Shown here: positions 1-7,823 of the stretch, in pieces | Numbering within the stretch: the first letter of the stretch is position 1 | How the letters are laid out: every line of letters begins with the position of its first letter | Assembly: GCF_003610895.1 (NCBI RefSeq) | Contig: NZ_MCAS01000001.1 | Span: 124,001-188,000 of the forward strand | Source: Paraburkholderia fungorum | GTDB taxonomy: Bacteria; Pseudomonadota; Gammaproteobacteria; Burkholderiales; Burkholderiaceae | DNA length: 64,000 nt | Direction of reading: 5' to 3' | Translations under genes and position numbers: made by a program | The notes under the pieces: model-generated | The model's input: the letters and a program-made list of their open reading frames with translations, nothing else | Databases searched by the model: none | Told to the model about the DNA's origin: nothing

Positions 1-302
1 AGCGTGTTGAACGCCGATGTGTCGAGCGGCTTCGGATCTTTCTTGTTGCGGCCCATCGTCCACGGACCGACGAGCGCCGGTTCCGCTTCGCCGTCCTTGA
101 TCATTTCGACGGCCCAGCCTTCATCGTCTTCGTTCTTGATGACGCGTGCGGTCCAGCCGTCGTCGCGCCACAGACGCGCTTCGTGCAGGACTTCGGGCTG
201 AATGTCGTCAAGGTGCCCGGGCGTGGCTTCGTGGATTTCGGGCGCGCCTTCCGTCGTGGGGATAGCAGTGGTGTCGGACGAAGGAAGGGGGGTATCGGTC
301 AT
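1..302 (-). CDS. hypothetical protein, 3' part cut by the window edge
   Basis: An open frame starts at the ATG at 302 and runs off the left edge of the window, giving about 100 residues. The N-terminus (MTDTPLPSSDTTAIP...) is polar and disordered-looking; it is followed by a compact segment rich in Trp, Asp and Lys (LWRDDGWTARVIKNEDDEG, then GPWTMGRNKKDPKPLD). There is no signal peptide or membrane segment. I do not recognise a family. The frame has the GC-rich codon use of the neighbouring genes and is preferred over plus-strand frames at the same place, which are arginine- and serine-rich shadows. Confidence 0.7.
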   Translation of the reverse strand, partial: MTDTPLPSSDTTAIPTTEGAPEIHEATPGHLDDIQPEVLHEARLWRDDGWTARVIKNEDDEGWAVEMIKDGEAEPALVGPWTMGRNKKDPKPLDTSAFNT

Positions 303-477
303 TACAGGTTTACTCACGTTCGCGGGGCGGAAACACATCTCAAGCCTGCGATTCTACCCGTCCCACGCACGCCGAATCCGCCCTCTGACGAATGGATAAG
401 CCGGGGCAAGCTCCCCGCCACCCGAAATAATGCATTTCGTTACGTACGGGAACTTATTAATCCATTATGCAGATTTC

Positions 478-505
478 AAAAAAAAACGCGGCCCGAAAGC
501 CGCGT
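478..505 (-). terminator. Rho-independent terminator on the minus strand
   Basis: Read on the minus strand, a 7-bp stem (ACGCGGC / GCCGCGT) closes a six-base loop and is followed by an uninterrupted run of nine T. This is a strong intrinsic terminator signature. It has no obvious protein gene upstream on its strand. Confidence 0.75.
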
Positions 506-514
506 ATGAAAAGA

Positions 515-541
515 TGAAAAAGACACCCCTGGTCAAGGGGT
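515..541 (-). terminator. second, weaker terminator-like hairpin on the minus strand
   Basis: On the minus strand the arms ACCCCT and AGGGGT form a 6-bp stem around a five-base loop; after GTC comes a run of T residues. It lies just upstream of the stronger terminator at 478-505, giving a tandem pair. Confidence 0.45.
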
Positions 542-929
542 AAGCTGAATTGTAGATCCCTAAATAACCGATATATATCGCACTAACTGGAAGAGTGCAT
601 TGCAGAAAACAGAACAAATAAAAGTTCACGAGACAATACCCTAAAAGCCTTACCGGATATGACACAGCCAGATCGTCGCGATCGAGCAACATCCGCAATT
701 TGACAGATAGTTACAGCACGATCCGATTCAAAGATTTTTTCTTTATTTACTCGCACTTACGAAATTACAAGTCAGTCATTGCGAATTAGAAAAATCATTG
801 TTGTGCCATACGCGCTTAAAGATATTAATAGCAGGAATACACTGCCCAGCGGATCGTCAGGCAGCCGGGGCAATCGGCTGCAAACACTGGAATGCGATTC
901 TCTACGCACTGTCCCGGAGTTATCTAAAC

Positions 930-2081
930 ATGAAAAAAACCCTCATCGCAGCAGGTCTCATGGGCGCGTTCGCCATCACCGCTCACGCACAGAGCAGCGT
1001 GACGCTGTACGGCACACTGGACGCAGGCCTCGTCTACTCGAACAACCAGGGCGGCCACAGCAACTGGCAACAAGGCAGCGGTTCGGTGTCGAACACCTAC
1101 TTCGGTCTGCGCGGCAGCGAAGACCTGGGCGGCGGCCTGCATGCCATTTTCACGTTGGAAGACGGCTTCAATCTGAACAACGGCCAGTTCTCGGAAAGCA
1201 GCACGATGTTCAACCGTCAGGCTTTCGTCGGACTGAAGAGCGATCAATACGGCGCGCTGACGCTCGGCCGCCAGTACGATTCCGTGGTCGATTACCTCGC
1301 ACCGCTGTCCGAAGCAGGCGCGGGCTACGGTAACAACCTCGCCGCTCACCCGTTCGATAACGACAATCTCGACAACTCGTTCTCGATCAAGAATGCCGTG
1401 AAGTACACGAGCGCGAACTATGCCGGCCTCAAATTCGGCGGCTTGTACGGCTTCAGCAACTCGGCCGGCCAGTTCTCGAACAACCGCGCATGGAGCGCCG
1501 GTGCTTCGTACGACAACGGCCCGCTGAGCGTGGCCGCCGCTTACCTGCAACTGAACAACTCGGGCAGCTCGAATCTGAGCGGCGCCGTGTCGCAAGGCGA
1601 CGGCACCGCGGCTGTGGCGGCGAACCTGCAGCGCACGTTCGGCGCGGGTATCAACTACACGTACGGTCCGGCAACGGCCGGCTTCGTGTACACGCATACG
1701 CAACTGGACGGCATCAGCGGCGTCGACGTCGGCGGCGTGACGCTGCCCGGCGTGGCGGGCACGAACCTGCATCTGGACAACTATGAGTTGAACGGTAAAT
1801 ACGCACTCACGCCGGCATTGAGCCTTGCCGCATCCTATACGTTCACCGACGGCAAGATGTCGGGTTCGAACGGCTCGGGTGACCCGAAGTGGCACACGGT
1901 GTCGCTGCAAGGCGACTACTCGCTGAGCAAGCGGACCGACGTGTATGTGGAAGGCGTGTACCAGCACGCGTCGGGCGAGCTCGGCAACTTCGGTGCGAAC
2001 GTGGCGGCGATCAACACGCTCGCGCCGTCGTCGACCGGCAACCAGGTTGCCGCGGCCGTCGGCCTGCGTCACCGCTTCTAG
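930..2081 (+). CDS. outer-membrane trimeric porin (Burkholderia OmpC/Porin_4 type)
   Basis: The protein of 383 residues begins MKKTLIAAGLMGAFAITAHA, a classical Sec signal peptide with cleavage expected after AHA, followed by QSSVTLYGTLDAG, the standard N-terminus of betaproteobacterial general porins. It ends in GLRHRF; the terminal Phe is the usual signal for insertion by the BAM complex. It forms a 16-stranded barrel for diffusion of small polar solutes, as known for the family. I chose the ATG at 930 because the signal peptide starts there; the upstream in-frame extension is not coding-like. It is monocistronic, with a good terminator 66 bases after the stop. A second, different porin lies at 19704-20816. 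Confidence 0.95.
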   Translation: MKKTLIAAGLMGAFAITAHAQSSVTLYGTLDAGLVYSNNQGGHSNWQQGSGSVSNTYFGLRGSEDLGGGLHAIFTLEDGFNLNNGQFSESSTMFNRQAFVGLKSDQYGALTLGRQYDSVVDYLAPLSEAGAGYGNNLAAHPFDNDNLDNSFSIKNAVKYTSANYAGLKFGGLYGFSNSAGQFSNNRAWSAGASYDNGPLSVAAAYLQLNNSGSSNLSGAVSQGDGTAAVAANLQRTFGAGINYTYGPATAGFVYTHTQLDGISGVDVGGVTLPGVAGTNLHLDNYELNGKYALTPALSLAASYTFTDGKMSGSNGSGDPKWHTVSLQGDYSLSKRTDVYVEGVYQHASGELGNFGANVAAINTLAPSSTGNQVAAAVGLRHRF

Positions 2082-2146
2082 GTTTTTCTCTTTGCTCTGA
2101 TAGAAGAACGTGTAGAGCGGCGCACCCATCCGCTCTGCAGCCAAAG

Positions 2147-2178
2147 CCGCGCGTGACACGATCACGCGCGGTTTTTTT
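2147..2178 (+). terminator. Rho-independent terminator after the porin gene
   Basis: A perfect 10-bp stem (CCGCGCGTGA / TCACGCGCGG) with a five-base loop is followed by seven T. It lies 66 bases after the porin stop codon and fits its 3' end. Confidence 0.9.
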
Positions 2179-2411
2179 CATGGGGCTTACGTTCTCACAT
2201 TTCCGCGTAGTCATGGTGACGGAGGAAGCGCGCCGTGGGTATACTGAGCCCGGCTGCCTTCCTTGCCTCAACGTTGTTATGTCGTTACGTCGTAACGTCG
2301 TTGCGGTTGAACGGCGGTTTCGTCGCGAAGCATGACGTCGCGTTCAAGCGCGTCGCGTTTCGCCCGCGCCCCAAGTTCCCGCGCACCACCGGGGACGCCG
2401 ACGACCGAACC

Positions 2412-2768
2412 ATGAAAAGACTTCTCCTGCTTGCTCCCGCTGCTGCCGTCACTGCTTTTCTCGCTGCGTGCGGTTCCTCCAGCGGTCCCGCGCGCGACGC
2501 ATCCCAACCGATGATGTACGTGTCTTCACAACGCGCCCCGGCTTATATCGCCGATTGCCTCGAAGGCAAGCTCTCACGCATGCGGATCTCGCGCGTAGGC
2601 GAGGCGACCGAGATCGCCGTCGGCTCCGATTCGAACAACTCGTATTTCGTCACGCTCACGCCGTTCAACGCCGGCTCGGTCATCAAGGTGATGCACCCCG
2701 CGAATGCACCGGACGATCCACCTGAACCGGAAATGCGCTTCGATATTGCGCGCTGTGCGACCTCCTGA
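2412..2768 (+). CDS. small lipoprotein of unknown function
   Basis: The 118-residue product begins MKRLLLLAPAAAVTAFLAAC; the LAAC lipobox puts the lipidated cysteine at residue 20, followed by GSSSGP, so it should be anchored to a membrane on the periplasmic side. The mature part has two further cysteines (IADCLEG and IARCATS) that could form a disulfide. I started at the ATG that gives the signal peptide; the longer frame upstream adds an unlikely arginine-rich leader. I do not recognise a characterised family, though short lipoproteins of this layout are common in Burkholderia. Confidence 0.85.
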   Translation: MKRLLLLAPAAAVTAFLAACGSSSGPARDASQPMMYVSSQRAPAYIADCLEGKLSRMRISRVGEATEIAVGSDSNNSYFVTLTPFNAGSVIKVMHPANAPDDPPEPEMRFDIARCATS

Positions 2769-2922
2769 GTTTTCGGTCACACGGCTGCGTTGCTGAAGAC
2801 CACACTGAAGGCCACGCCGATGCGCGATTTTTTATGTCGTGCGTCGGCTATTTTTTTATCCGCTCATCTGCGAACATAGCCGCCCTTTAGCTTTTATCCG
2901 GCGCACTGCGTCGTGAGCTTCG

Positions 2923-3429
2923 ATGGCATCTAACAAGGCACATCACGCGACCGGGTTCGCAGCCGGCGTTATCGCGGCGGCGGTTGTCGCGCGCATCGGC
3001 GGTGGCGGTTCGTTTCATATCGGCGTGGTGTTGAGCTTCATCGCCGGGGTGTCAGGGAGTACGGCGCCGGACTGGCTGGAGGTGGCGTGGTGGTCGCGCG
3101 CGCGAAGGCTGTGGATTACGCATCGCACGTTGACGCATTGGGGGGTGGCGTGGGTCGCGTTGCTCGCGGTTTCCTATCATTGGCTTGGGCGGTCTGGGTA
3201 TGCTGCGCCCGCGTTTGGGTTTGCTTGTGGTGGGGTGATGCATTTGCTGGCCGATTGGCCTAATCCTCTTGGGGTGCCGTGGGTCGCTCGGCGGCACTCA
3301 TTGAATCTTTGGAATAGTGGGCACTGTGATTTGATTGTTGTTGCGGTTTCGTGGGTTGTGGCTTTTTTTGTTGGTGAGCATTTCTGGTTGCATGGGGTTT
3401 CGGTTTTGCGGTTTTTGAAGGTGGGGTGA
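2923..3429 (+). CDS. inner-membrane, metal-dependent-hydrolase-like protein (DUF457/YdjM type)
   Basis: The 168-residue protein has several hydrophobic segments (about residues 10-25, 28-48, 75-92, 95-112 and 135-150) and conserved polar motifs between them: KAHHATG near the N-terminus, TAPDWLE near residue 50, THRTLTHW near residue 67 and HLLADWPNP near residue 108. This pattern of His and Asp at membrane boundaries is typical of the DUF457/YdjM family of predicted membrane-bound metal-dependent hydrolases, whose substrate is unknown. The last third of the gene and the sequence after it are unusually rich in G and T on the plus strand, unlike the neighbours. Confidence 0.75.
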   Translation: MASNKAHHATGFAAGVIAAAVVARIGGGGSFHIGVVLSFIAGVSGSTAPDWLEVAWWSRARRLWITHRTLTHWGVAWVALLAVSYHWLGRSGYAAPAFGFACGGVMHLLADWPNPLGVPWVARRHSLNLWNSGHCDLIVVAVSWVVAFFVGEHFWLHGVSVLRFLKVG

Positions 3430-3529
3430 GGGTTTGTTTTTTTTTGCCTTCGCGGTGCTTGTTTTGTCTGTGTTCTTTATGGTGTTGGCCTTTCCTTGCT
3501 TTGTTAGTGGTCTATTAGTGTTGCCCCTG

Positions 3530-3720
3530 TGCGGGGCGGCACCTACTTTTCTTTGCCTGCCGCAAAGAAAAGATAGGCAAAAGAAAGCGGCTTAAACCGC
3601 CAGCTCTTAAGCGGGTCCCCCGCACAGCCACGGTAGTGGTGCATCTGGAATCTGTGTTCTCGCACATTCGGCGTGAGTGACAAGGGCGTCATACCTCCGG
3701 CGGCGCTGCGCGCGCCGATG
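3530..3720. repeat. extragenic repeat of the Burkholderia type with a perfect hairpin
   Basis: The stretch from GGGGCGGCACCTAC onward holds an 11-bp perfect inverted repeat (CTTTTCTTTGC / GCAAAGAAAAG, 3546-3572), then an AAAGAAAGCGGC segment, a run of Cs and a GC-rich tail. I recognise this as resembling a family of long intergenic repeats scattered through Burkholderia and Paraburkholderia genomes; that is recollection, not a search. It does not look coding in any frame. The T-rich DNA just before it (3430-3520) holds nothing else I can name. Confidence 0.5.
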
Positions 3721-3770
3721 GGTTACTCACTTGTGCCACTGGTTGGTTGTGTGGGCGCCAACGGGTTATT

Positions 3771-3821
3771 CGCTTGTGTCGTTGGTCGCTTGTGTTGTTG
3801 GTCGCTTGTGTTGTTGGTCGC
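3771..3821. repeat. three tandem copies of a 16-bp unit
   Basis: The unit CGCTTGTGTTGTTGGT occurs at 3787-3802 and 3803-3818, preceded at 3771-3786 by a copy with one mismatch (TGTC for TGTT). A partial fourth copy runs into the TAA stop of the convergent araC-type gene (3822-3824 on the minus strand). Confidence 0.8.
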
Positions 3822-4646
3822 TTATGCGCGCGTCGCAGACGCGTAGTTCGCGGGGGTGATGCCCAGCAATCGGACGAATGCCCGGGTCATGTGGCTCTGG
3901 TCGGCGAATCCCGCGGCGGCGGCTGCGTCCGCCAACGGTGCGCCGCGCGCGATCAGTTGTCTCGCAAGGATCACGCGGCGCTGCATCCGGTATGCGTGCG
4001 GTGGTAGTCCCATCTCGTGCGCGAAACCGCGCAGCATCTGGAAACGGCTCATGCCACTCTCCGCCGCGAGATCGGCTAGCGTCAGCGGGGATGAAGGGTC
4101 GTCGTCAATGCGAGCCCTCGCTCGTGCAATCGGACCCAGTTGCTGCGTCAACCGTGAACATGCCCGCGTGGTCGCGTGAGTTCGGATCAGATACCCCAGC
4201 AACTCAAGCATCGCCTCCTCCCGCACCAGATCGTCCGGCACGGTGTGCGCTTCCACCGATACCGCGAAGAGACGCTCGAACAGCACGTTCAGCAACGGGT
4301 CGTGGACCGCCGGTTGCGTCAGTTCAATCTCGCGCGCAGCCGCACCGTTTAACTCGACTGCAACGTCGGATAACATCGCCGGCTCGAAATACAACATGCG
4401 CCATGCGCGGCCACGCTCGTCCAGCGGGCTGCCGTCGTGCACCTCCCCCGGATTCACCATGATCGCGTCGCTCGCCCGCGCTTCGACCACGCCGCGCCCG
4501 CTCGCCGAACGATGCCCGCCAGCCACGATTACGCCCACACCAAACCGGTCGTGCGAATGGCGCGGAAACGAATGCGCCGTCTCGGCCACCGTCGCTTCAA
4601 CGCCGGCAATCGCGCAACGAGGCATGTGGACGCGGCCGCGCAACAT
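3822..4646 (-). CDS. AraC-family transcriptional regulator (cupin sensor + HTH)
   Basis: The 274-residue protein has an N-terminal cupin-like effector domain (RHSHDRFGVGVI near residue 30, a histidine-containing beta-strand motif; VNPGEVHDGSP near residue 65) and a C-terminal double helix-turn-helix of the AraC type (LTLADLAAESGMSRFQMLRGF and LADAAAAAGFADQSHMTRAF, ending ITPANY). The ATG at 4646 is preceded by AAGGCG at good spacing, so I prefer it to the longer frame beginning at 4739; an ATG seven codons further in is also possible. Its target is not evident. The stop codon lies in the edge of a tandem repeat. Confidence 0.85.
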   Translation of the reverse strand: MLRGRVHMPRCAIAGVEATVAETAHSFPRHSHDRFGVGVIVAGGHRSASGRGVVEARASDAIMVNPGEVHDGSPLDERGRAWRMLYFEPAMLSDVAVELNGAAAREIELTQPAVHDPLLNVLFERLFAVSVEAHTVPDDLVREEAMLELLGYLIRTHATTRACSRLTQQLGPIARARARIDDDPSSPLTLADLAAESGMSRFQMLRGFAHEMGLPPHAYRMQRRVILARQLIARGAPLADAAAAAGFADQSHMTRAFVRLLGITPANYASATRA

Positions 4647-4812
4647 GGTTCGCCTTGTCAGAAGGTCAGACGTGAAGGAGCAGGCCGCGCGGCACGATAC
4701 GCGCGCTTCTGCGCAGCGATAACGCGCCTCGCGTTGCATGGCGAACCGCTGAGCGCTACGCGCGCCAATTCACGCGGCACAGCGCGCAACGACACGCGAG
4801 CCGGGCCGCTCA

Positions 4813-5739
4813 TCAACCACGCCCCTCGTCCGTGCGCTCGCCTTCGCGGATCTTGCCCTGCGACACGCTGCTGCCCGGCGGCACGCTATGCGTGAGCCAC
4901 ACGTTGCCGCCGATCACCGAGCCGCGCCCAATCGTCACGCGGCCGAGAATCGTCGCGCCGGCGTAAATCACGACGTCGTCTTCAACGATCGGGTGACGCG
5001 CGTTGCCCTTGATCAGCGTGCCGTCAAGGTCGGCGGCGAAGCTCTTCGCACCGAGCGTCACCGCCTGATAGACCCGCACACGCTCGCCGATGATCGCGGT
5101 CTCGCCGATCACCACGCCCGTGCCGTGATCGATAAAGAAACTCGGCCCGATGGTCGCGCCAGGGTGAATGTCAATGCCGGTCGCCGAATGCGCGATCTCG
5201 TTGATGAAGCGCGCAAGCAAGGGCACGCCGAGGCGATGCAACGCGTGCGCCAGACGATGGTGCGTCATCGCCCACACGCCCGGATAACACAGCAGAATTT
5301 CCGTGATGTGCTGGGCGGCCGGGTCGCCCGTGAAAGCCGCCTGAATATCGCTGACCAGCAACGCGCGAATACCGGGCAACTGCGTGCCGAATTCCCGTGC
5401 GACGTTGTACGCGCGTTCCTTCAGATCCGCATCGGGCGTCTCCCCGAACTCGGGCAAAAATCGCAAGGCGCGCCGTATCTGCTCGGCAAGCAGGCGCAAC
5501 GTGCTTTCGAGTGTATGGCCAACGTAGTAGTCGACCGTTTCGTCAGTCAGATCGGGAGCGCCGTAGTGCGTGGGAAACAGCGCCGCGCGCAAGCCGGTGA
5601 CAATCGCGATCACCGCTTCGCGTGACGGCAACTCGCGAATGCCGAGCGGATGCCGCGTGCGATGCAATTCTTCACGCGAAGCGCGCAAGTCGGCGACGAT
5701 CTGTTCGAGGCCCCAGTTGTGGGCAGGCACGTTAGGCAT
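4813..5739 (-). CDS. cysE: serine O-acetyltransferase, long EpsC-like form
   Basis: The 308-residue protein acetylates L-serine from acetyl-CoA, the first committed step of cysteine synthesis, in the cytoplasm. The C-terminal third is a left-handed beta-helix of hexapeptide repeats (GIDIHPGATIGPSFFIDHGTG, then VIGETAIIGERVRVYQAV); the IDHGTG histidine is the expected catalytic base region. The long alpha-helical N-terminal part (about 170 residues) matches the EpsC-like class rather than short E. coli CysE. I start at the ATG MPNVPAHNWG; a GTG nine codons upstream is possible. The gene is followed at 166 bases by the AraC-type regulator on the same strand. Confidence 0.88.
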   Translation of the reverse strand: MPNVPAHNWGLEQIVADLRASREELHRTRHPLGIRELPSREAVIAIVTGLRAALFPTHYGAPDLTDETVDYYVGHTLESTLRLLAEQIRRALRFLPEFGETPDADLKERAYNVAREFGTQLPGIRALLVSDIQAAFTGDPAAQHITEILLCYPGVWAMTHHRLAHALHRLGVPLLARFINEIAHSATGIDIHPGATIGPSFFIDHGTGVVIGETAIIGERVRVYQAVTLGAKSFAADLDGTLIKGNARHPIVEDDVVIYAGATILGRVTIGRGSVIGGNVWLTHSVPPGSSVSQGKIREGERTDEGRG

Positions 5740-5855
5740 AAAAGGACAGCGCCGTGCGCGAGGCACGGTTCAGAGTGATTGTCCCGAGAGATTACCGCGT
5801 TTTGCCGCGGCCCGCGCAGCGCCGCTTCGCGCGGCCGCGCGGCATGGTGGCTGCT

Positions 5856-6089
5856 TCAGATGGTCACGCTGCTCGCGTCGATCCAGCGCACCGCCCAGTC
5901 GCGCGCGTGCGCGATAGCGGCCACTTCGTCAGGAAAACGCAAGTCGGTGGGAAAAAAACGGTTAGCAACCAGTTCGCCGTCGCTCGAGCGGGAAATCACT
6001 ACATAAGGTTGCCAAGTACCATCGCCCGCGCGCGCAGGCGCGCAGTTCAGCAAATAGCCGCGATGTGTGAATGCAGCATCAAAGTGCAT
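5856..6089 (-). CDS. small hypothetical protein, 77 aa
   Basis: The product starts MHFDAAFTHRGYLLNCAPAR and has alternating hydrophobic and polar residues with aromatic-rich strands (WQPYVVISRSS, ANRFFPTDLRFP) and a helical tail (DEVAAIAHARDWAVRWID). No signal peptide or membrane helix. The layout (YRGY-like strand, two further strands, then a helix ending in DW..RWID) looks like small conserved Burkholderia proteins of unknown function. I do not assign one. It is transcribed toward cysE with a 116-base gap. Confidence 0.65.
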   Translation of the reverse strand: MHFDAAFTHRGYLLNCAPARAGDGTWQPYVVISRSSDGELVANRFFPTDLRFPDEVAAIAHARDWAVRWIDASSVTI

Positions 6090-6431
6090 GTGTCACCCGC
6101 CCTGACGGCCCCGTAAGATGTTCTGAGTAGCGCTGATGTTCATTGTCGGCCATGTAAAAACAACCGGACGCATGTCGCTCACACATGTCGTCAATTTAAC
6201 CGCGCTTCACTTGTCGGAGTAAGATCATACTCTGTAGAAAATAGGCGTCCATTAAAAAAAAACGAAAGGATTCCTCGACGCAATCGCCAGGCGAAATGCC
6301 CGCATACGTCAGTGCACATAACCGCGAGGCAACCGCGGCGCGCGCATTACAAACTCACCGCACGAAGACATTGTGCGGAGCAGGAACGGAGTTTGCCGCA
6401 CTTCAACCATGTCCTCTTCAACGGAGAATGC
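6090..6431. other. divergent intergenic region, no gene seen
   Basis: This region separates two divergently read small genes and should hold both promoters. It has an A-run (6255-6263) and is locally AT-rich around 6175-6270. I see no confident promoter, operator or ORF. Confidence 0.5.
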
Positions 6432-6887
6432 ATGATGAACAGCGATATCAACAAGCCAGCAGACGCCGGCAACCAGCCGCGCACCACCGGTCCACGCACG
6501 ACTGAACTGCACAACGACCGCACGCATGACAGCACCGTCGACACCGACGGCAAAAACCTCGAGGCCGCCCGCATCGCCGGCCACAGCCCGATCTCGCCAG
6601 ACGAAATCACCACGAGCAATGCCACCCTGATCAACAGCGTGCCCGAGGCACACGACGGCATGGCCGGCTTCGACAGCCGGGTTGGCGGGAACCACCTGCT
6701 GCTGGCGCTCGAACCGGGCTGCACGGTCATCGACAAAGGCATGGTCGAGCCGCTAGGACTCGATTCGGCCGACGATCCGTTCGACGACCCGCGCTCGATC
6801 CGCAGCCGTCGCGAACGCGGCCGCATTCACTACGCCCTTAATCATTTACGGCCCACTCGCGTAATCGAATTACATCGGTCGAAATAG
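6432..6887 (+). CDS. hypothetical protein, possibly DUF3005-like
   Basis: The 151-residue protein begins MMNSDINKPADAGNQ and has a disordered, Thr/Asp-rich N-terminus, then TDGKNLEAARIAGHSPISPD, an SNATLINSVPEAHDGMAGFD motif, and a basic tail (RSRRERGRIHYALNHLR). It has no signal peptide. The central motif reminds me of DUF3005, a small family I associate with Burkholderia; this is recollection. The start is set by GGAG nine bases upstream; the reading frame continues 40 codons further 5' but without coding character. Its function is unknown. Confidence 0.7.
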   Translation: MMNSDINKPADAGNQPRTTGPRTTELHNDRTHDSTVDTDGKNLEAARIAGHSPISPDEITTSNATLINSVPEAHDGMAGFDSRVGGNHLLLALEPGCTVIDKGMVEPLGLDSADDPFDDPRSIRSRRERGRIHYALNHLRPTRVIELHRSK

Positions 6888-6970
6888 GTATTGGAACTGC
6901 GGGTATTCCAAGTACCGCGCCTCTGCGTTTGAATTGCGCCGCCCGCGCCGATTAATCAGTCAATTCCAAA

Positions 6971-7004
6971 GCGCGCGCCGTTTGAATGACGGTGCGCGTT
7001 TCTT
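6971..7004 (+). terminator. probable terminator after the hypothetical gene
   Basis: GCGCGCCGT and ACGGTGCGC pair (one G-T) around TTGAATG, followed by TTTCTT. It lies 84 bases after the stop of the preceding gene and before the SDR gene. Confidence 0.55.
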
Positions 7005-7112
7005 CATGGATTAGAAACTCCGGGTTGCAGGACCTGCAAGCCGAACAGACTATTTCCGCCCGTCGAACGCCGACACAATCGACGGCAGATTCACTACCCA
7101 ACGGAGCAGCAG

Positions 7113-7718
7113 ATGAAAAAGATCGTCGTGATTGGCGCAACAGGTACGGTCGGCCGCGCGGTCAGCGCAGCATTGAAAGCTCGCCATGAAGTTATCGAAG
7201 TAGGCGCGACGCGCGGCCAGTATCGCGTCGACACTACCGACCCGGCCAGCATCGAGCGCCTCTTTGGCGAGATCGGCAAGGTCGACGGCATCGTCACCGC
7301 GACCGGCAAGCTGCATTTCGGCCCATTGCCGGAGATGAGCGTCGAGCAATTCTGGGTCGGCCTGCGCGACAAGCTGATGGGTCAGATCAACGTGGTGCTG
7401 GGCGCCCAGCGGTACGTCAACGACGGCGGCTCGTTCACGCTGACGAGCGGCATTGTCGGCGACGAGCCGATTCGCGAAGGCGCGAACGCAACCACCGTCA
7501 ATCTGGCCCTGGAAGGTTTCGTGCGCGGCGCCGCGATCGAATTGCCGCGCGGCATCCGCATCAACGTGGTGAGCCCGACGGTGCTGACCGAAGCGCTCGA
7601 CGCATTTGCACCCTACTTCCGCGGCTTCGAGCCGGTGAGCGCCGAACGCGCTGCGCAGGCTTATCTGCGCAGCGTTGAAGGCGCGCAAACCGGCCGGGTG
7701 TATCGGGTGGGGTATTGA
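7113..7718 (+). CDS. short-chain dehydrogenase/reductase family protein lacking the catalytic Tyr-Lys
   Basis: The 201-residue protein has the Rossmann nucleotide-binding glycine motif at its N-terminus (VVIGATGTVGRAV) and an SDR-like fold ending VYRVGY. After the conserved Ser strand (FTLTSGI) the place where SDRs carry Tyr-x-x-x-Lys reads NATTVNLALEGF, so both the Tyr and the Lys seem absent. The protein may bind NAD(P) without classic dehydrogenase chemistry, or use another mechanism. GGAGCAGCAG precedes the ATG. A hairpin (7717-7742) overlaps its stop codon. It converges on the import operon. Confidence 0.85.
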   Translation: MKKIVVIGATGTVGRAVSAALKARHEVIEVGATRGQYRVDTTDPASIERLFGEIGKVDGIVTATGKLHFGPLPEMSVEQFWVGLRDKLMGQINVVLGAQRYVNDGGSFTLTSGIVGDEPIREGANATTVNLALEGFVRGAAIELPRGIRINVVSPTVLTEALDAFAPYFRGFEPVSAERAAQAYLRSVEGAQTGRVYRVGY

Positions 7719-7823
7719 GCCTGCTGAGCCCGCTGCAGGCTCGTTGAATCCCGGGCTTGCCGCCTGCCTGCGCCCATGTCGGTCTATGTCCGTTTGCGCG
7801 CCGCAGCACCGGGATTCGGCGTC

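Larger units (their letters stand above)
303..929. other. AT-rich intergenic region, no convincing protein gene
   Basis: This stretch is clearly richer in A and T than its surroundings. It holds the upstream region of the porin gene on the plus strand and two terminator-like hairpins oriented for the minus strand (478-505 and 515-541). A 77-codon minus-strand frame (465-698) runs straight through both hairpins and their U-tracts, so I do not accept it as a gene. No minus-strand gene exists upstream to supply a transcript for these terminators, so a small RNA is possible. Confidence 0.5.

Noticed and set aside
465-698. 77-codon minus-strand frame before the porin gene
   Set aside because: It runs through two terminator-like hairpins and their U-tracts, lacks a ribosome site and has AT-rich, unlike codon use.
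924-2165. 413-codon minus-strand frame opposite the porin
   Set aside because: It is the antisense shadow of a clear porin; its product is Arg/Val/His-rich without motifs.
3546-3572. Hairpin CTTTTCTTTGC/GCAAAGAAAAG as a terminator
   Set aside because: It is AT-rich, followed by ATAGGC rather than a T-run, and part of a repeat found between genes in related genomes.
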